Source: Microbacterium sp. MYb72 (GTDB lineage: Bacteria; Actinomycetota; Actinomycetes; Actinomycetales; Microbacteriaceae). From it: a stretch of 64,000 nucleotides of DNA. Numbering within the stretch: the first letter of the stretch is position 1; each line of letters opens with the position of its first letter. The notes under the pieces were generated by a model. The model made no database searches, was not told where the DNA came from, and worked only from the letters and a program-made list of their open reading frames with translations. Positions 32,919-41,578 of this stretch are shown here, in pieces. The position numbers and the translations under genes were made by a program. The stretch lies in contig NZ_PCOT01000001.1 of the NCBI RefSeq assembly GCF_002979415.1, positions 1 through 64,000 of the forward strand. The letters run 5' to 3'.

Positions 32919-33961
32919 CAGCGGACCTCCTCTCCGGCGATCTCGGTGACGTCGACGCGCGTGCCGATCTCGGCGAGCGCCCGGTCGATCGCGGCGCCGT
33001 CGCCGCGGATCGCGAGTGTGAGATGCCCGAAGGCGCGTCCGCGGATGTCGTTGATGCCGCCGAAGATCAGCTCGAAATCGAGACCGGCGCCGGCGAGATC
33101 GAGGAACACCTGCGCCTGGGAGGAGTCGCCGTCGCGGAACGAGAAGGTCACGATGCGACCCCGGTGCCGCTCCCGCAGCACCGCCAGCTCTGAGGGCGAG
33201 GGGATGCCCTTGACCACCGTGCCGACGAAGCGCTGGGATGCCGGGTTCTGAGGCGAGGAGAACACGTCGAACACGTCTCCCTGCTCGATGACACGGCCGT
33301 TCTCCATGACGGCGACCTTGGTCGCGATGGTCTGGATGACATCCATCTCGTGCGTGATCACGACGATCGTGACGCCCTGCTCCCGATTGACCCTGGAGAG
33401 GAGTTCGAGCACCTCGTGGGTGGTCTGCGGATCGAGGGCGCTGGTGGCCTCGTCGGCCAGCAGGATCGCGGGGCCGGTGGCGAGGGCGCGGGCGATGCCC
33501 ACGCGCTGCTTCTGCCCGCCGGAGAGCTGCTCGGGGAACGCCTTCGCCTTGTCGGCGAGACCGACGAAGCTGAGCAGCTCCGTCACACGCGCGTCGATGT
33601 CGTCCTTCGACCAGCCGGCGAGCTTGAGCGGGTAGGCGATGTTGGCCCTGACGGTCTTCGCGGCGAAGAGGTTGAACTGCTGGAAGATCATCCCGATGCC
33701 GCCGCGGATCTTGCGCAGCTCCCGCTCACCGAGCGCCGTGATGTCGACGCCGTCCACGGTGATCGTGCCGCCGGTCGCGGGTTCGAGGGCATTGATGAGT
33801 CGGACCAGAGTGGACTTGCCCGCCCCGGAGTAGCCGATGATGCCGAAGACGTCGCCCTTCTCGATCGAGAGGGTCACGTCGTCGACGGCGACGACGTCGC
33901 CCGCCCCGGCGGACCGCGAGGGGTACGCCTTGGAGACGTTCGTGAGGGTGACGATCGGCAT
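32918..33961 (-). CDS. metN: Methionine ABC transporter ATP-binding protein
   Basis: 347 residues. Walker A GYSGAGKST, signature LSGGQKQRVGIARA, Walker B ILLADEATSALDP, then a C-terminal NIL regulatory domain (~270-347) that binds methionine and inhibits transport in characterised homologues. Its start is 75 bases after the metQ stop with a strong hairpin between. Confidence 0.96.
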   Translation of the reverse strand: MPIVTLTNVSKAYPSRSAGAGDVVAVDDVTLSIEKGDVFGIIGYSGAGKSTLVRLINALEPATGGTITVDGVDITALGERELRKIRGGIGMIFQQFNLFAAKTVRANIAYPLKLAGWSKDDIDARVTELLSFVGLADKAKAFPEQLSGGQKQRVGIARALATGPAILLADEATSALDPQTTHEVLELLSRVNREQGVTIVVITHEMDVIQTIATKVAVMENGRVIEQGDVFDVFSSPQNPASQRFVGTVVKGIPSPSELAVLRERHRGRIVTFSFRDGDSSQAQVFLDLAGAGLDFELIFGGINDIRGRAFGHLTLAIRGDGAAIDRALAEIGTRVDVTEIAGEEVR

Positions 33962-33991
33962 GTGCTGCTCCGGTGTGGTGCGTGGCGACGA

Positions 33992-34024
33992 AGAATCGGG
34001 TGGCGCTGAGCGCCACCCGATTCT
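33992..34024 (-). terminator. Intercistronic hairpin between metQ and metN
   Basis: A perfect 15-bp stem (33992-34006 with 34010-34024) with a TGA triloop follows the metQ stop. No U-run follows. It probably acts as a partial terminator or 3' stabiliser, giving more binding protein than transporter. Confidence 0.7.
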
Positions 34025-34036
34025 CTCAGTCGCTGA

Positions 34037-34948
34037 TTACTTCTGAGCCTTCGTGTCCTTCTCGACCTTCTTCAACGAGGAGAGGAGGTCGGCGACGGGG
34101 GTCTGCAGCGGCACCGCCGTGTTCCCCGACGACTCCTGGAGTCCGGCCTGGACGTCCTTGTTCGTCTGGAAGATCTCGACGAGCTTCTTGTAGGTCGCGT
34201 TGTCGGCGTCCTCGGCGCGAGCCGCGAAGATGTTCACGTACGGCAGCGCGTTCGGGTCTTCCGGGTCGTCCTGTGCGATCGCGTCGGTGAATGTCAGACC
34301 GGCGTCCTTGACGAAGTCGTTGTTGATGATCGCCGCGGCGACGTCGGGCAGCGAGGTCGGGATCAGGGCCGCCTCCAGCGCCTTCACCTGGACCTTGGAC
34401 TTCTCCGTGTCGACGTCGGCGATGTCGGAGAAGATCGACCCGCCGCTCTTCAGCTCGATGAGGCCCGCCGACTGCAGCACGAGAAGCGCACGAGCCTGGT
34501 TGGACGCGTCATCCGGAACGGCGACGGTCTCGCCCTTCGGGATGTCCTTCACGTCGTCGTACTTCTTGGAGTACAGGCCGAGCGGGTAGATCGCGGTGGA
34601 GCCGACCGGCACCAGGTCCTTGCCGGAGTTCACGTTGTAGTCCGCGAGGTACACGATGTGCTGGAACTGGTTGAGGTCGATCTCGCCCTCGGCGAGCGCC
34701 GGGTTCGGCTGCTCGTACGAACCGAAGTCGACGAGCTCGACCGTGATCCCCTCGTCGGCCGCAGCCTCGACGAAGGGCGCCCACTGCGCGTCGCCCTTGC
34801 CGACGACGCCGATCTTGACGGTCTCGTCCTTGGCGGAGTCGCCGCTGCCGGCGCCGGCGTCGCTGGATGCCGTGGCGCAGCCCGCGAGGGCGACGAAGAG
34901 CGGGACCGCGGCCAGCGCGGCGAGGATGGACGTTGTGCGACGAGTCAT
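34037..34948 (-). CDS. metQ: Methionine-binding lipoprotein
   Basis: 303 residues. Lipobox ends at C24 (VALAGC). The mature domain belongs to the NlpA/MetQ family: VKIGVVGKGDAQW, ELVDFGSYEQPNPALAEGEIDLNQFQH, LGLYSKKYDDVKDIPKGETVAVPDDASNQARALLVLQ (as separate segments). First gene of the metQNI operon. Its ribosome-binding site (AGAGAGG) lies inside the loop of a hairpin. Confidence 0.95.
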   Translation of the reverse strand: MTRRTTSILAALAAVPLFVALAGCATASSDAGAGSGDSAKDETVKIGVVGKGDAQWAPFVEAAADEGITVELVDFGSYEQPNPALAEGEIDLNQFQHIVYLADYNVNSGKDLVPVGSTAIYPLGLYSKKYDDVKDIPKGETVAVPDDASNQARALLVLQSAGLIELKSGGSIFSDIADVDTEKSKVQVKALEAALIPTSLPDVAAAIINNDFVKDAGLTFTDAIAQDDPEDPNALPYVNIFAARAEDADNATYKKLVEIFQTNKDVQAGLQESSGNTAVPLQTPVADLLSSLKKVEKDTKAQK

Positions 34949-34949
34949 G

Positions 34950-34979
34950 TGAAGAGTTCCTCTCTTGGGGGACTCTTCA
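34950..34979 (-). promoter_or_regulatory. Hairpin presenting the metQ ribosome-binding site
   Basis: An 8-bp perfect stem (34950-34957 with 34972-34979) closes a 14-base loop containing AGAGAGG, one base before the ATG at 34948. The stem could modulate ribosome access. It does not match any SAM or methionine riboswitch I know. Confidence 0.5.
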
Positions 34980-35038
34980 ACGGTAGGCAGGGCCTCCCCA
35001 CCCCGAGGAATCGGGTGTCACACGGCGTCACAGCCGGA

Positions 35039-36766
35039 TCAGTCGAACTCCTCGATCCCCTGCAGGCGCACCTGCTCGAGGTCGAGACGCGCGGAGATGC
35101 GGCGCACCACCACGTCGTCGACCGTGCCCGAACGGCGAAGCCCCAGCAGCACCTCGCGCTTGCGGTCGAGCAGCGCGAGCTTGAGGCGCGTGTGCTCCTC
35201 GTGGCGGATGAGCGGGGACCGCTGCGCGACGTCGACCGCGGTCGAGGTCGCGATGATCTGCAGACTCGAGCCGTCGACGGCATCCTCCCGCTGCTCCACG
35301 AGCTCCAGGCCCGCGCTGCCGCCGCCGTAGGGGTCCGGCTCGTCGAGCATGGCGTCGAGGGCGCTGGCCTCAGCATCCACCGCCGCCTGCTCCCTGGCGA
35401 GAGCGCGCGCGTTCGCGTACTCGAGCATCAGGTAGCCTTCGCTGCGCACGCGGTCGAGGATCTCCTGGCCGACGCCGTGCTCGGCCGCGAGGTCGTCGAG
35501 CGCCGCGAGCGCCGCACCCGAGATGGTGCGCTCTGCGAGCTCGTACTCCTCGACCTCCGCCGTGTCGACGGGGAGCTTGGCCCAGCGCACGACGGCCGGC
35601 AGGAGCGGACCCTGCACGAGCAGGCTGAGCAGGATGACGCCGGCCGTGACGACCACGACCTCGTCGCGTCCTTCGCCGCCGATCTCGACGGGGATGGAGA
35701 GCGCGATCGCGAGGGACACCGCTCCGCGCATGCCGGCGAACGTGGAGAGGAGGCGGACGCGTGCGGCGAGACTGCGTGGTGGTCGCGCGTCGGTCGGGCG
35801 GCGCACCACGGCGCTCAGCAGCTGGAACAGATAGCGCACCGCCAGCAGCGCGACCCACACTCCGAGCGTGATGAGCACGAGGCGGCCCACGGCTGCGGCG
35901 GAGATCTCGTGCACGACGTACTGCACCTCGAGCCCGATCAGCACGAAGAGCGCGCCGTTGAGCAGGTAGACGCCGAACGGGAAGGCGGCCTCGGACTGGC
36001 GGCGGGAGGATGCCGTGGTGATGCGCGGAGACACGTACGCGATGACGAGCCCAGCCACGACGACCGCGAGCACACCCGAGGCGTGCATGATCTCCGCCAG
36101 CAGGAACGCCGTGAACGGCACGAGCAGCAGGGTCACGTTGATGACCGCCGTGCTCGTCGACCGGCGCAGCAGCAGGTACGCGAGGGCAGCGATCACCGCG
36201 CCGGCGAGCACGCCGCCGACGTACGAGACCAGGACGGTCCAGGTGATGCTCAGCGGCGTGACGTCGCCGCCGACCGCCAGCGAGATCGCGATGGCGTACA
36301 GCACGAGGGCCGTGCCGTCGTTCGTCAGGCTCTCCGCCTTCAGCTTCATGAACATGCGTCGCGGCAGCAGTCGCCCGAGAGCCGCGACGGCCGTGGCGTC
36401 AGGAGGGGCGACGGCGGCGCCGAGGATGAGCGCGATCTCCCACGGCATCCCGAACAGCACGCCCACTCCGGCGACGGCGAAGGCCGAGGCCACCACGAGC
36501 AGCGTGCTCATCGGCAGGATGTAGCGGAAGTCGCGCCGGATCGACCGGAGCGACGTCGTCAGGCTCTCCCAGAACAGCATCACGGGCAGGAACAGCAGCA
36601 GCACCGTCTCCGGCGGCAGCTGCACCTCGCGCAGCTGCGGCACGAAGCCGAGCAGCAGCCCGAAGACGACGAGGACGAGGGGGAGTGCGACGCGGATACG
36701 CGGAGCGAGCAGGGTTCCTGCGAGGATCGTGAGTCCGAGCAGGACGGTGACTTCTAGACCTTCCAT
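35039..36766 (-). CDS. CPA1-family Na+/H+ antiporter
   Basis: 575 residues: about 12 membrane helices (~1-410) then a cytosolic C-terminal region of ~160 residues that is largely helical. The ion-binding helices carry VAPPDATAVAALGRLLPRR and SLTNDGTALVLY, matching the CPA1 (NhaP-like) SLxND pattern. It exchanges sodium or potassium for protons to regulate pH and salt. A strong GGGAGGT lies before the ATG. The gene stands alone. Confidence 0.93.
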   Translation of the reverse strand: MEGLEVTVLLGLTILAGTLLAPRIRVALPLVLVVFGLLLGFVPQLREVQLPPETVLLLFLPVMLFWESLTTSLRSIRRDFRYILPMSTLLVVASAFAVAGVGVLFGMPWEIALILGAAVAPPDATAVAALGRLLPRRMFMKLKAESLTNDGTALVLYAIAISLAVGGDVTPLSITWTVLVSYVGGVLAGAVIAALAYLLLRRSTSTAVINVTLLLVPFTAFLLAEIMHASGVLAVVVAGLVIAYVSPRITTASSRRQSEAAFPFGVYLLNGALFVLIGLEVQYVVHEISAAAVGRLVLITLGVWVALLAVRYLFQLLSAVVRRPTDARPPRSLAARVRLLSTFAGMRGAVSLAIALSIPVEIGGEGRDEVVVVTAGVILLSLLVQGPLLPAVVRWAKLPVDTAEVEEYELAERTISGAALAALDDLAAEHGVGQEILDRVRSEGYLMLEYANARALAREQAAVDAEASALDAMLDEPDPYGGGSAGLELVEQREDAVDGSSLQIIATSTAVDVAQRSPLIRHEEHTRLKLALLDRKREVLLGLRRSGTVDDVVVRRISARLDLEQVRLQGIEEFD

Positions 36767-36819
36767 CTCTACCTCCCAACAGCGGTGAGAGAAGGATATT
36801 CCCCGTTCGGGGGTTCAGG

Positions 36820-38613
36820 TCAGCCGATCTCCTCCGTGAGCTCGAACCAGCGCAGCTCGAGCTCCTCGATCTCCGCCTCCCGATCCCCGATCGCCTTCAT
36901 CTTCTCGCCGAGTCCGGCGTAGTCGGACTGGTCGTGGTCGGCGAGCGAGTGCTTGGCGGCATCCACCTGCTCCGTGAGCTTCTGGATGCGCCGCTCCAGG
37001 GCGGAGACCTCCTTCTGCGCGGTGCGCAGCGCCGCTCCGTCCAGCCCCTTCGGAGCCGCCTTCGCAGCTCCGGCGGACGCCTTGGAGGGCTCGGCGTCCT
37101 GCAGCTGACGCAGGCGCAGGTACTCGTCGACTCCGCCGGGGAGGTGTCGGAGTCTGCCGCCGAGGATCGCGAACTGCTGGTCGGTCACGCGCTCGAGGAA
37201 GTACCGGTCGTGGCTGACGACGAGCAGCGTGCCCGACCACGAGTCGAGGAGGTCCTCGATCGCGGCGAGCATGTCGGTGTCGAGGTCGTTCGTGGGCTCG
37301 TCGAGGATCAGCACGTTGGGCTGGTCGAGCAGCACGAGCAGCAGCTGCAGACGGCGCTGCTGACCTCCGGAGAGGTCCTTCACCGGGGTCGAGAGCTGGG
37401 CGGACGAGAATCCGAGGCGCTCCAGCAGCTGCCCGGGAGTGAGGTCCTGCGCCTTCGAGCCGTTGCCCATCGTGTACGAGGTGCGCAGACCCGAGATGAC
37501 CACGCGCACCGGGTCGTTCCAGTGCTGGTCGAGCTCGTCGAGGCGCTGGGTCAGCGTCTGCACCTTGACGGTCGTGCCGCGCTTGACACGCCCGACCGTG
37601 GGTTCGACGGTGCCGGAGATCAGGCCGAGCAGCGTCGACTTGCCCGCGCCGTTGACCCCGAGGATGCCGGTGCGCTCCCCCGGCGCGATGCGCCACTCCA
37701 CATCGCGCAGCACCTCCTTGTCGCCGTAGGACACCCCCACGTCGAGAAGGTCGACGACGTCTTTGCCGAGGCGGGAGACGGCGAGCGACTGCAGGGAGAT
37801 CTTGTCGCGGATCTCGGGGACGTCGGCGATGAGTTCGTTGGCGGCGTCGATGCGGAACTTCGGCTTGGCCGTGCGTGCCGGGGCGCCGCGGCGCAGCCAG
37901 GCGAGCTCCTTGCGCGCGAGGTTCTGCCGCTTCGCCTCGGTGGCTGCGGCCATCCGGTCGCGCTCGACGCGCTGCAGGATGTACGCCGCGTAGCCGCCCT
38001 CGAAGGGCTCGACGATCCGGTCGTGCACCTCCCAGGTCTCGGTGCAGACCTCGTCGAGGAACCAGCGATCGTGGGTGACGACCATGAGGGCCCCGGAGTT
38101 CGGGCTCCACCGCTTCTTCAGGTGCCCGGCGAGCCAGGTGATCGCCTCGACGTCGAGGTGGTTGGTGGGTTCGTCGAGCGCGATGACGTCCCAGTCGCCG
38201 GTGAGCAGCTTCGCGAGCGAGACCCGTCGGCGCTGGCCGCCCGAGAGTGAGCCGATCTCGGCATCCCACGGCAGATCCCGCAGCAGCCCGTCGATGACGT
38301 CACGGACCTTCGCGTCGCCGGCCCATTCGTGCTCGGGGGTGTCGCCGACGACGGCCTGGCTGATCGTGAGACCGTCGCCGAGGGTGTCGGCCTGGTCGAG
38401 CACGCCGATCGTGGTGCCGCCGCGGACCGTCACGCGGCCGGAGTTGGGTTCCTTGATGCCTGCCAGCATCCCGAGGAGGCTGGACTTGCCGTCGCCGTTG
38501 CGGCCGACGATGCCGATGCGGTCGCCCTCCTCGATTCCGAGGGTCACGGAGTCGAAGACGACCCTGGTCGGGTATTCGAGCTGGAGGGCTTCTGCCCCGA
38601 GAAGATGTGCCAT
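36820..38613 (-). CDS. ABC-F family ATPase (Uup-like)
   Basis: 597 residues, no membrane segments. Two ATPase domains: Walker A GRNGDGKSS and GVNGAGKST; signatures LSGGQRRRVSLAKLL and LSGGQQRRLQLLLVLL; Walker B IALDEPTNHLD and LILDEPTNDLD. The interdomain linker (~210-290) carries basic helices, and the C-terminus (~520-597) is a coiled coil as in Uup. ABC-F proteins bind the ribosome E site and relieve stalling; some protect from antibiotics. Sequence alone does not separate a housekeeping from a resistance role. Confidence 0.93.
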   Translation of the reverse strand: MAHLLGAEALQLEYPTRVVFDSVTLGIEEGDRIGIVGRNGDGKSSLLGMLAGIKEPNSGRVTVRGGTTIGVLDQADTLGDGLTISQAVVGDTPEHEWAGDAKVRDVIDGLLRDLPWDAEIGSLSGGQRRRVSLAKLLTGDWDVIALDEPTNHLDVEAITWLAGHLKKRWSPNSGALMVVTHDRWFLDEVCTETWEVHDRIVEPFEGGYAAYILQRVERDRMAAATEAKRQNLARKELAWLRRGAPARTAKPKFRIDAANELIADVPEIRDKISLQSLAVSRLGKDVVDLLDVGVSYGDKEVLRDVEWRIAPGERTGILGVNGAGKSTLLGLISGTVEPTVGRVKRGTTVKVQTLTQRLDELDQHWNDPVRVVISGLRTSYTMGNGSKAQDLTPGQLLERLGFSSAQLSTPVKDLSGGQQRRLQLLLVLLDQPNVLILDEPTNDLDTDMLAAIEDLLDSWSGTLLVVSHDRYFLERVTDQQFAILGGRLRHLPGGVDEYLRLRQLQDAEPSKASAGAAKAAPKGLDGAALRTAQKEVSALERRIQKLTEQVDAAKHSLADHDQSDYAGLGEKMKAIGDREAEIEELELRWFELTEEIG

Positions 38614-38640
38614 GTCACTTCAAGGGTAGTCGCGCTCGCC

Positions 38641-39411
38641 TCACCCGACGGCCGGGCCTCCGAACAGCTCGGGGAGGGACGCAGTGAACTCCTCGAAGTG
38701 GCTGTACCAGACGGTGTGCGCGGCGCCGGGGATGCTGCGGATGCCGACCCCGTGCTCCGTGAGCCTCCGCACGTCGGCGTCGCTCACCCACGAGCTCGGC
38801 TCGGCCCTGACGACGACCGACCCCGGAGCCGGCGGCCACTCGCCGTCGGCTCCGCAGGAGACGGATGCCAAGGTCTCCGGGTCGAACCGCTCGGCGGCAC
38901 GAGCCTCGACCTCGGCATCCCTCTCGGAGTAGAAGGGGCGGCTCCGGCGCAGGGCATCGGCATCCATGCGTGCGAGGCGGTCGCGCTCGTACCGGGCGAC
39001 GAGCTCAGCGCGGTCATGACCGCCCTCGATCGACAGCGCGGCATCGACGTAGACGGTGAGGCTCGGGTCGAGAGCCGCGGCGGCCGCTGCCAGCACGGTG
39101 GCCCCGTAGGAGTGTCCGAGGGCGTGGAGCGGCCCCTCGGGCGCGAGCCGCCTGATCGTCTCGACGACGGCGGCTGCGGCCGCGTCGACGGTGAGCTGCG
39201 CGTCACGGGGAGAGCGTCCGTGGCCGGGGAGATCGAGGGCGAGCACACGGTATCCGCGGTCGACGAGGAGCGGGATGACGCGCCACCAGCTCTCGGCTGA
39301 TCCCATCGCTCCGTGCAGGAGCAGGGCGGTGCGGAGCGGGGGCGTCGCCGCGCTGTCCGAGTCGGCGGAGTCGGCCGTGTCGAGGGCGTGGAGGAGCATC
39401 CGGTCAGTCAA
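38641..39411 (-). CDS. Alpha/beta hydrolase
   Basis: 256 residues. Oxyanion-hole motif HGAMG (33-37), nucleophile S101 in GHSYG, and a late His in GAAHTVWY; LALDLPGHGRS is the strand-5/6 landmark. No signal peptide, so cytosolic. It may be an esterase, lactonase or C-C hydrolase; the substrate is unknown. It stands alone between the ABC-F gene and a divergent DUF222 gene. Confidence 0.88.
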   Translation of the reverse strand: MTDRMLLHALDTADSADSDSAATPPLRTALLLHGAMGSAESWWRVIPLLVDRGYRVLALDLPGHGRSPRDAQLTVDAAAAAVVETIRRLAPEGPLHALGHSYGATVLAAAAAALDPSLTVYVDAALSIEGGHDRAELVARYERDRLARMDADALRRSRPFYSERDAEVEARAAERFDPETLASVSCGADGEWPPAPGSVVVRAEPSSWVSDADVRRLTEHGVGIRSIPGAAHTVWYSHFEEFTASLPELFGGPAVG

Positions 39412-39499
39412 TCACGGTCGTTATTCTTCTGTGACATTTCGAGTCTGCGAGCTGTGGAATCTTTGTTCGAATGTCGGTGGCCCCTGGTGTACTGGACTC

Positions 39500-40888
39500 A
39501 TGACCGCACTGATCGACGCGACCGACTCCCAGATGGCGATGCTCGCCGATCTGGTCGAGTCGCTGGAGATCGCCGATGCGACGGTGAACGCGATGATGGC
39601 GGCCCGCGACGGGCTGTTCGCGCTGGCGGGTCGGATGGCCGTCGACATCGCGAAGCAGGGCGATCACCCCGATCGGGGTGACATGACGATCCGCGCGGTG
39701 GCGGCCGAGATCGGGCAGCGGCTCCGGGTCAGCGACCGCACGGTCGAGCGGAAGATCGGCGAGGCGTCGTGGCTGGTCGACGGCTTCCCCGCCGTGTGGC
39801 AGGCACAGGGCGCGGGGCGCATCACGGCAGCGCACGCGCACGTCATCATCGACGCCGGCGCACAGCTGACCGACGACGACCAGCGGGCGGAGTACGCCGA
39901 GGCGGTGCTCGCCGTCGCCGAGGTCGAGTCTCCGAATCGGCTGCGGGCGGTCGCGAAGCGCATCGCCGAGAGGTTTCAGGGGCAGACGATAGACGAGCGG
40001 CATCGGGCCGCCCGCGAACGGAGGCGCGTCTGGGCGACGGATGGCGAAGACGGCATGGCCGATCTCCACGTGCACGCCCCGGCCGTGCTGGTGCACGCGA
40101 TGAAGGATCGCGTGTCCGAGATGGCCCACCGGATCCGTACCGAGAACATCCGCGAGGCGCGCGAAGCCGCAGCCGACGGCATCCCCTTCGACCCCGACAC
40201 CCGGTCCGTCGACGAGATCCGCGCCGATCTGTTCGCCGACCTCGTACTCACCGGTACCCCGGTCGCCCACGACAGCGCAGACGGCACGCTCGGCGAGATC
40301 CGCGGGCGCGTGGAGATCACCGTGCCCGTGATCACCCTGATGGCGGAGGATGCCGCGGAGGCGGCCTCCGCCGACGGCGACGCGTCCTCGACCACGCCGC
40401 CGCCTGCGATGCTCGACGGTGTCGTGCCGATCGACGCCGACACCGCTCGTGCGCTCGCAGGCTCTGCGACAGGGTGGGACCGAGTGCTCACCCACCCGAT
40501 CACGGGGGCGATGCTCGCGGTCGACCGGTATCGCCCGTCGGAGCAGCTCAGACGGCATCTGAGGGCACGCGATCAGCGGTGCCGGTTCCCGACCTGCGGG
40601 ATCATCGCCAGGAAGTGCGACATCGACCACAACGATCCGGCGTCCACGGGTGGCGCGACCGCCGAGTGCAACCTCTGCTGCTTCTGCCGCAGGCACCACA
40701 CGCTCAAACACGCCTCGCCGTGGCATGTCGAACATCACCCCGGCGGAGTGCTCGAATGGACGAGTCCCGCCGGCCGCACCTACACCGACACTCCCCCGGT
40801 ACCGCACACGGTGGTGTTCGTCGCCGAGGCCGACGGTGCGCCCCCGACGGGGACGGCACTGCTCGCACGCGCCCGGGCGCCCTTCTGA
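39500..40888 (+). CDS. DUF222 (13E12 repeat) HNH endonuclease-like protein
   Basis: 462 residues. The N-terminal ~300 residues form the helical DUF222 domain. The C-terminal HNH region has paired cysteines (CRFPTCG, CNLCCFC), the D-H of CDIDHNDP and a final RRHHTLKH, so the nuclease fold looks complete. Such proteins occur in many copies across actinobacteria without known function. The ATG follows TGTACT by six bases, another leaderless-type start. Three tandem 16-bp repeats begin at its stop codon. Confidence 0.88.
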   Translation: MTALIDATDSQMAMLADLVESLEIADATVNAMMAARDGLFALAGRMAVDIAKQGDHPDRGDMTIRAVAAEIGQRLRVSDRTVERKIGEASWLVDGFPAVWQAQGAGRITAAHAHVIIDAGAQLTDDDQRAEYAEAVLAVAEVESPNRLRAVAKRIAERFQGQTIDERHRAARERRRVWATDGEDGMADLHVHAPAVLVHAMKDRVSEMAHRIRTENIREAREAAADGIPFDPDTRSVDEIRADLFADLVLTGTPVAHDSADGTLGEIRGRVEITVPVITLMAEDAAEAASADGDASSTTPPPAMLDGVVPIDADTARALAGSATGWDRVLTHPITGAMLAVDRYRPSEQLRRHLRARDQRCRFPTCGIIARKCDIDHNDPASTGGATAECNLCCFCRRHHTLKHASPWHVEHHPGGVLEWTSPAGRTYTDTPPVPHTVVFVAEADGAPPTGTALLARARAPF

Positions 40889-40930
40889 GGTTCCGGTCTT
40901 CTGAGGTTCCGGTCTTCTGAGCTTCCGGTC
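40883..40930 (+). repeat. Tandem 16-bp repeat across the DUF222 stop codon
   Basis: Three units of TTCTGAGGTTCCGGTC (the third with one change) run from 40883 to 40930, followed by a degenerate fourth. Each unit contains TGA; the first supplies the gene's stop. Unit changes would leave the protein end unchanged. Confidence 0.85.
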
Positions 40931-41020
40931 TTCTGGTCTCCTGAGCTCACGCGCGCGCATTCCCGCACGATCATGGCCTGTGGATAACTCCGGCGACGCA
41001 TTCGCGAATCCGGTTACCGT

Positions 41021-41578
41021 GTGCGAGTGATTCTCCAGAGAACAGCCACCCACTCCCTCAGCGGACTCGGCGCCCTCGCACTCATCGCGGGAGCAGTCGC
41101 CGGATGCGCACCCACTCCGGCCCCGACGCCGACGCCCACCGCGGCCTTCGCGAGCGAGGAGGAGGCGTTTGCGAAAGCCGAGGAGGTGTACCGGGCGTTC
41201 AATGCTCGATTGAATGAAGTCGATCTCAGCGATACGAGGACCTTTGAACCATTGTTCGAGCTCTCCAGCGGTTCATTCGAGGCTGCAGATCGCGAGGCCT
41301 ACTCCACGATGCATGCCGATGGTTTCATCATGAGCGGAGAAACAAGGGTTCTCTCCTTCGACGGAGTGAGGTCCAAACCACCCTTTACCACCGTCGTTGC
41401 GAACGTCTGCCTCGATGTGTCATCAGTTTCCATCGTCGACTCGTCCGGGGTGTCCCAAGTGAGCTCCGACCGTCCTTCTACTTACGCACTTGAGATCACC
41501 TTCGTGTCCGAGAAGAACCACAGCCTCTCAATCGACTCCGCAGCGGAACGAGAGGATGTCGCATGCGTAGTGGAGTAG
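41021..41578 (+). CDS. Orphan lipoprotein
   Basis: 185 residues, GTG start. Signal peptide with lipobox ending at C29 (GAVAGC), then a Pro/Thr-rich linker. The rest (~40-185) has no motif I recognise; it looks like a small exported NTF2- or alpha+beta-like domain with two later cysteines. From about 41180 the DNA is visibly poorer in G+C than the flanks: two 60-base samples I counted have 31 and 32 G/C. It overlaps the next gene by 16 bases, so they are probably co-translated. Likely strain-variable. Confidence 0.75.
   Translation: MRVILQRTATHSLSGLGALALIAGAVAGCAPTPAPTPTPTAAFASEEEAFAKAEEVYRAFNARLNEVDLSDTRTFEPLFELSSGSFEAADREAYSTMHADGFIMSGETRVLSFDGVRSKPPFTTVVANVCLDVSSVSIVDSSGVSQVSSDRPSTYALEITFVSEKNHSLSIDSAAEREDVACVVE

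Noticed and set aside
34949..35038. SAM or other methionine riboswitch upstream of metQ
   Set aside because: The leader is about 90 bases and shows only one simple hairpin. I see no kink-turn or pseudoknot core typical of SAM riboswitches.
39500..40888. HNH gene as mark of a prophage or mobile intron
   Set aside because: DUF222-HNH proteins are abundant chromosomal genes in actinobacteria, and no integrase, terminase or attachment site is nearby.
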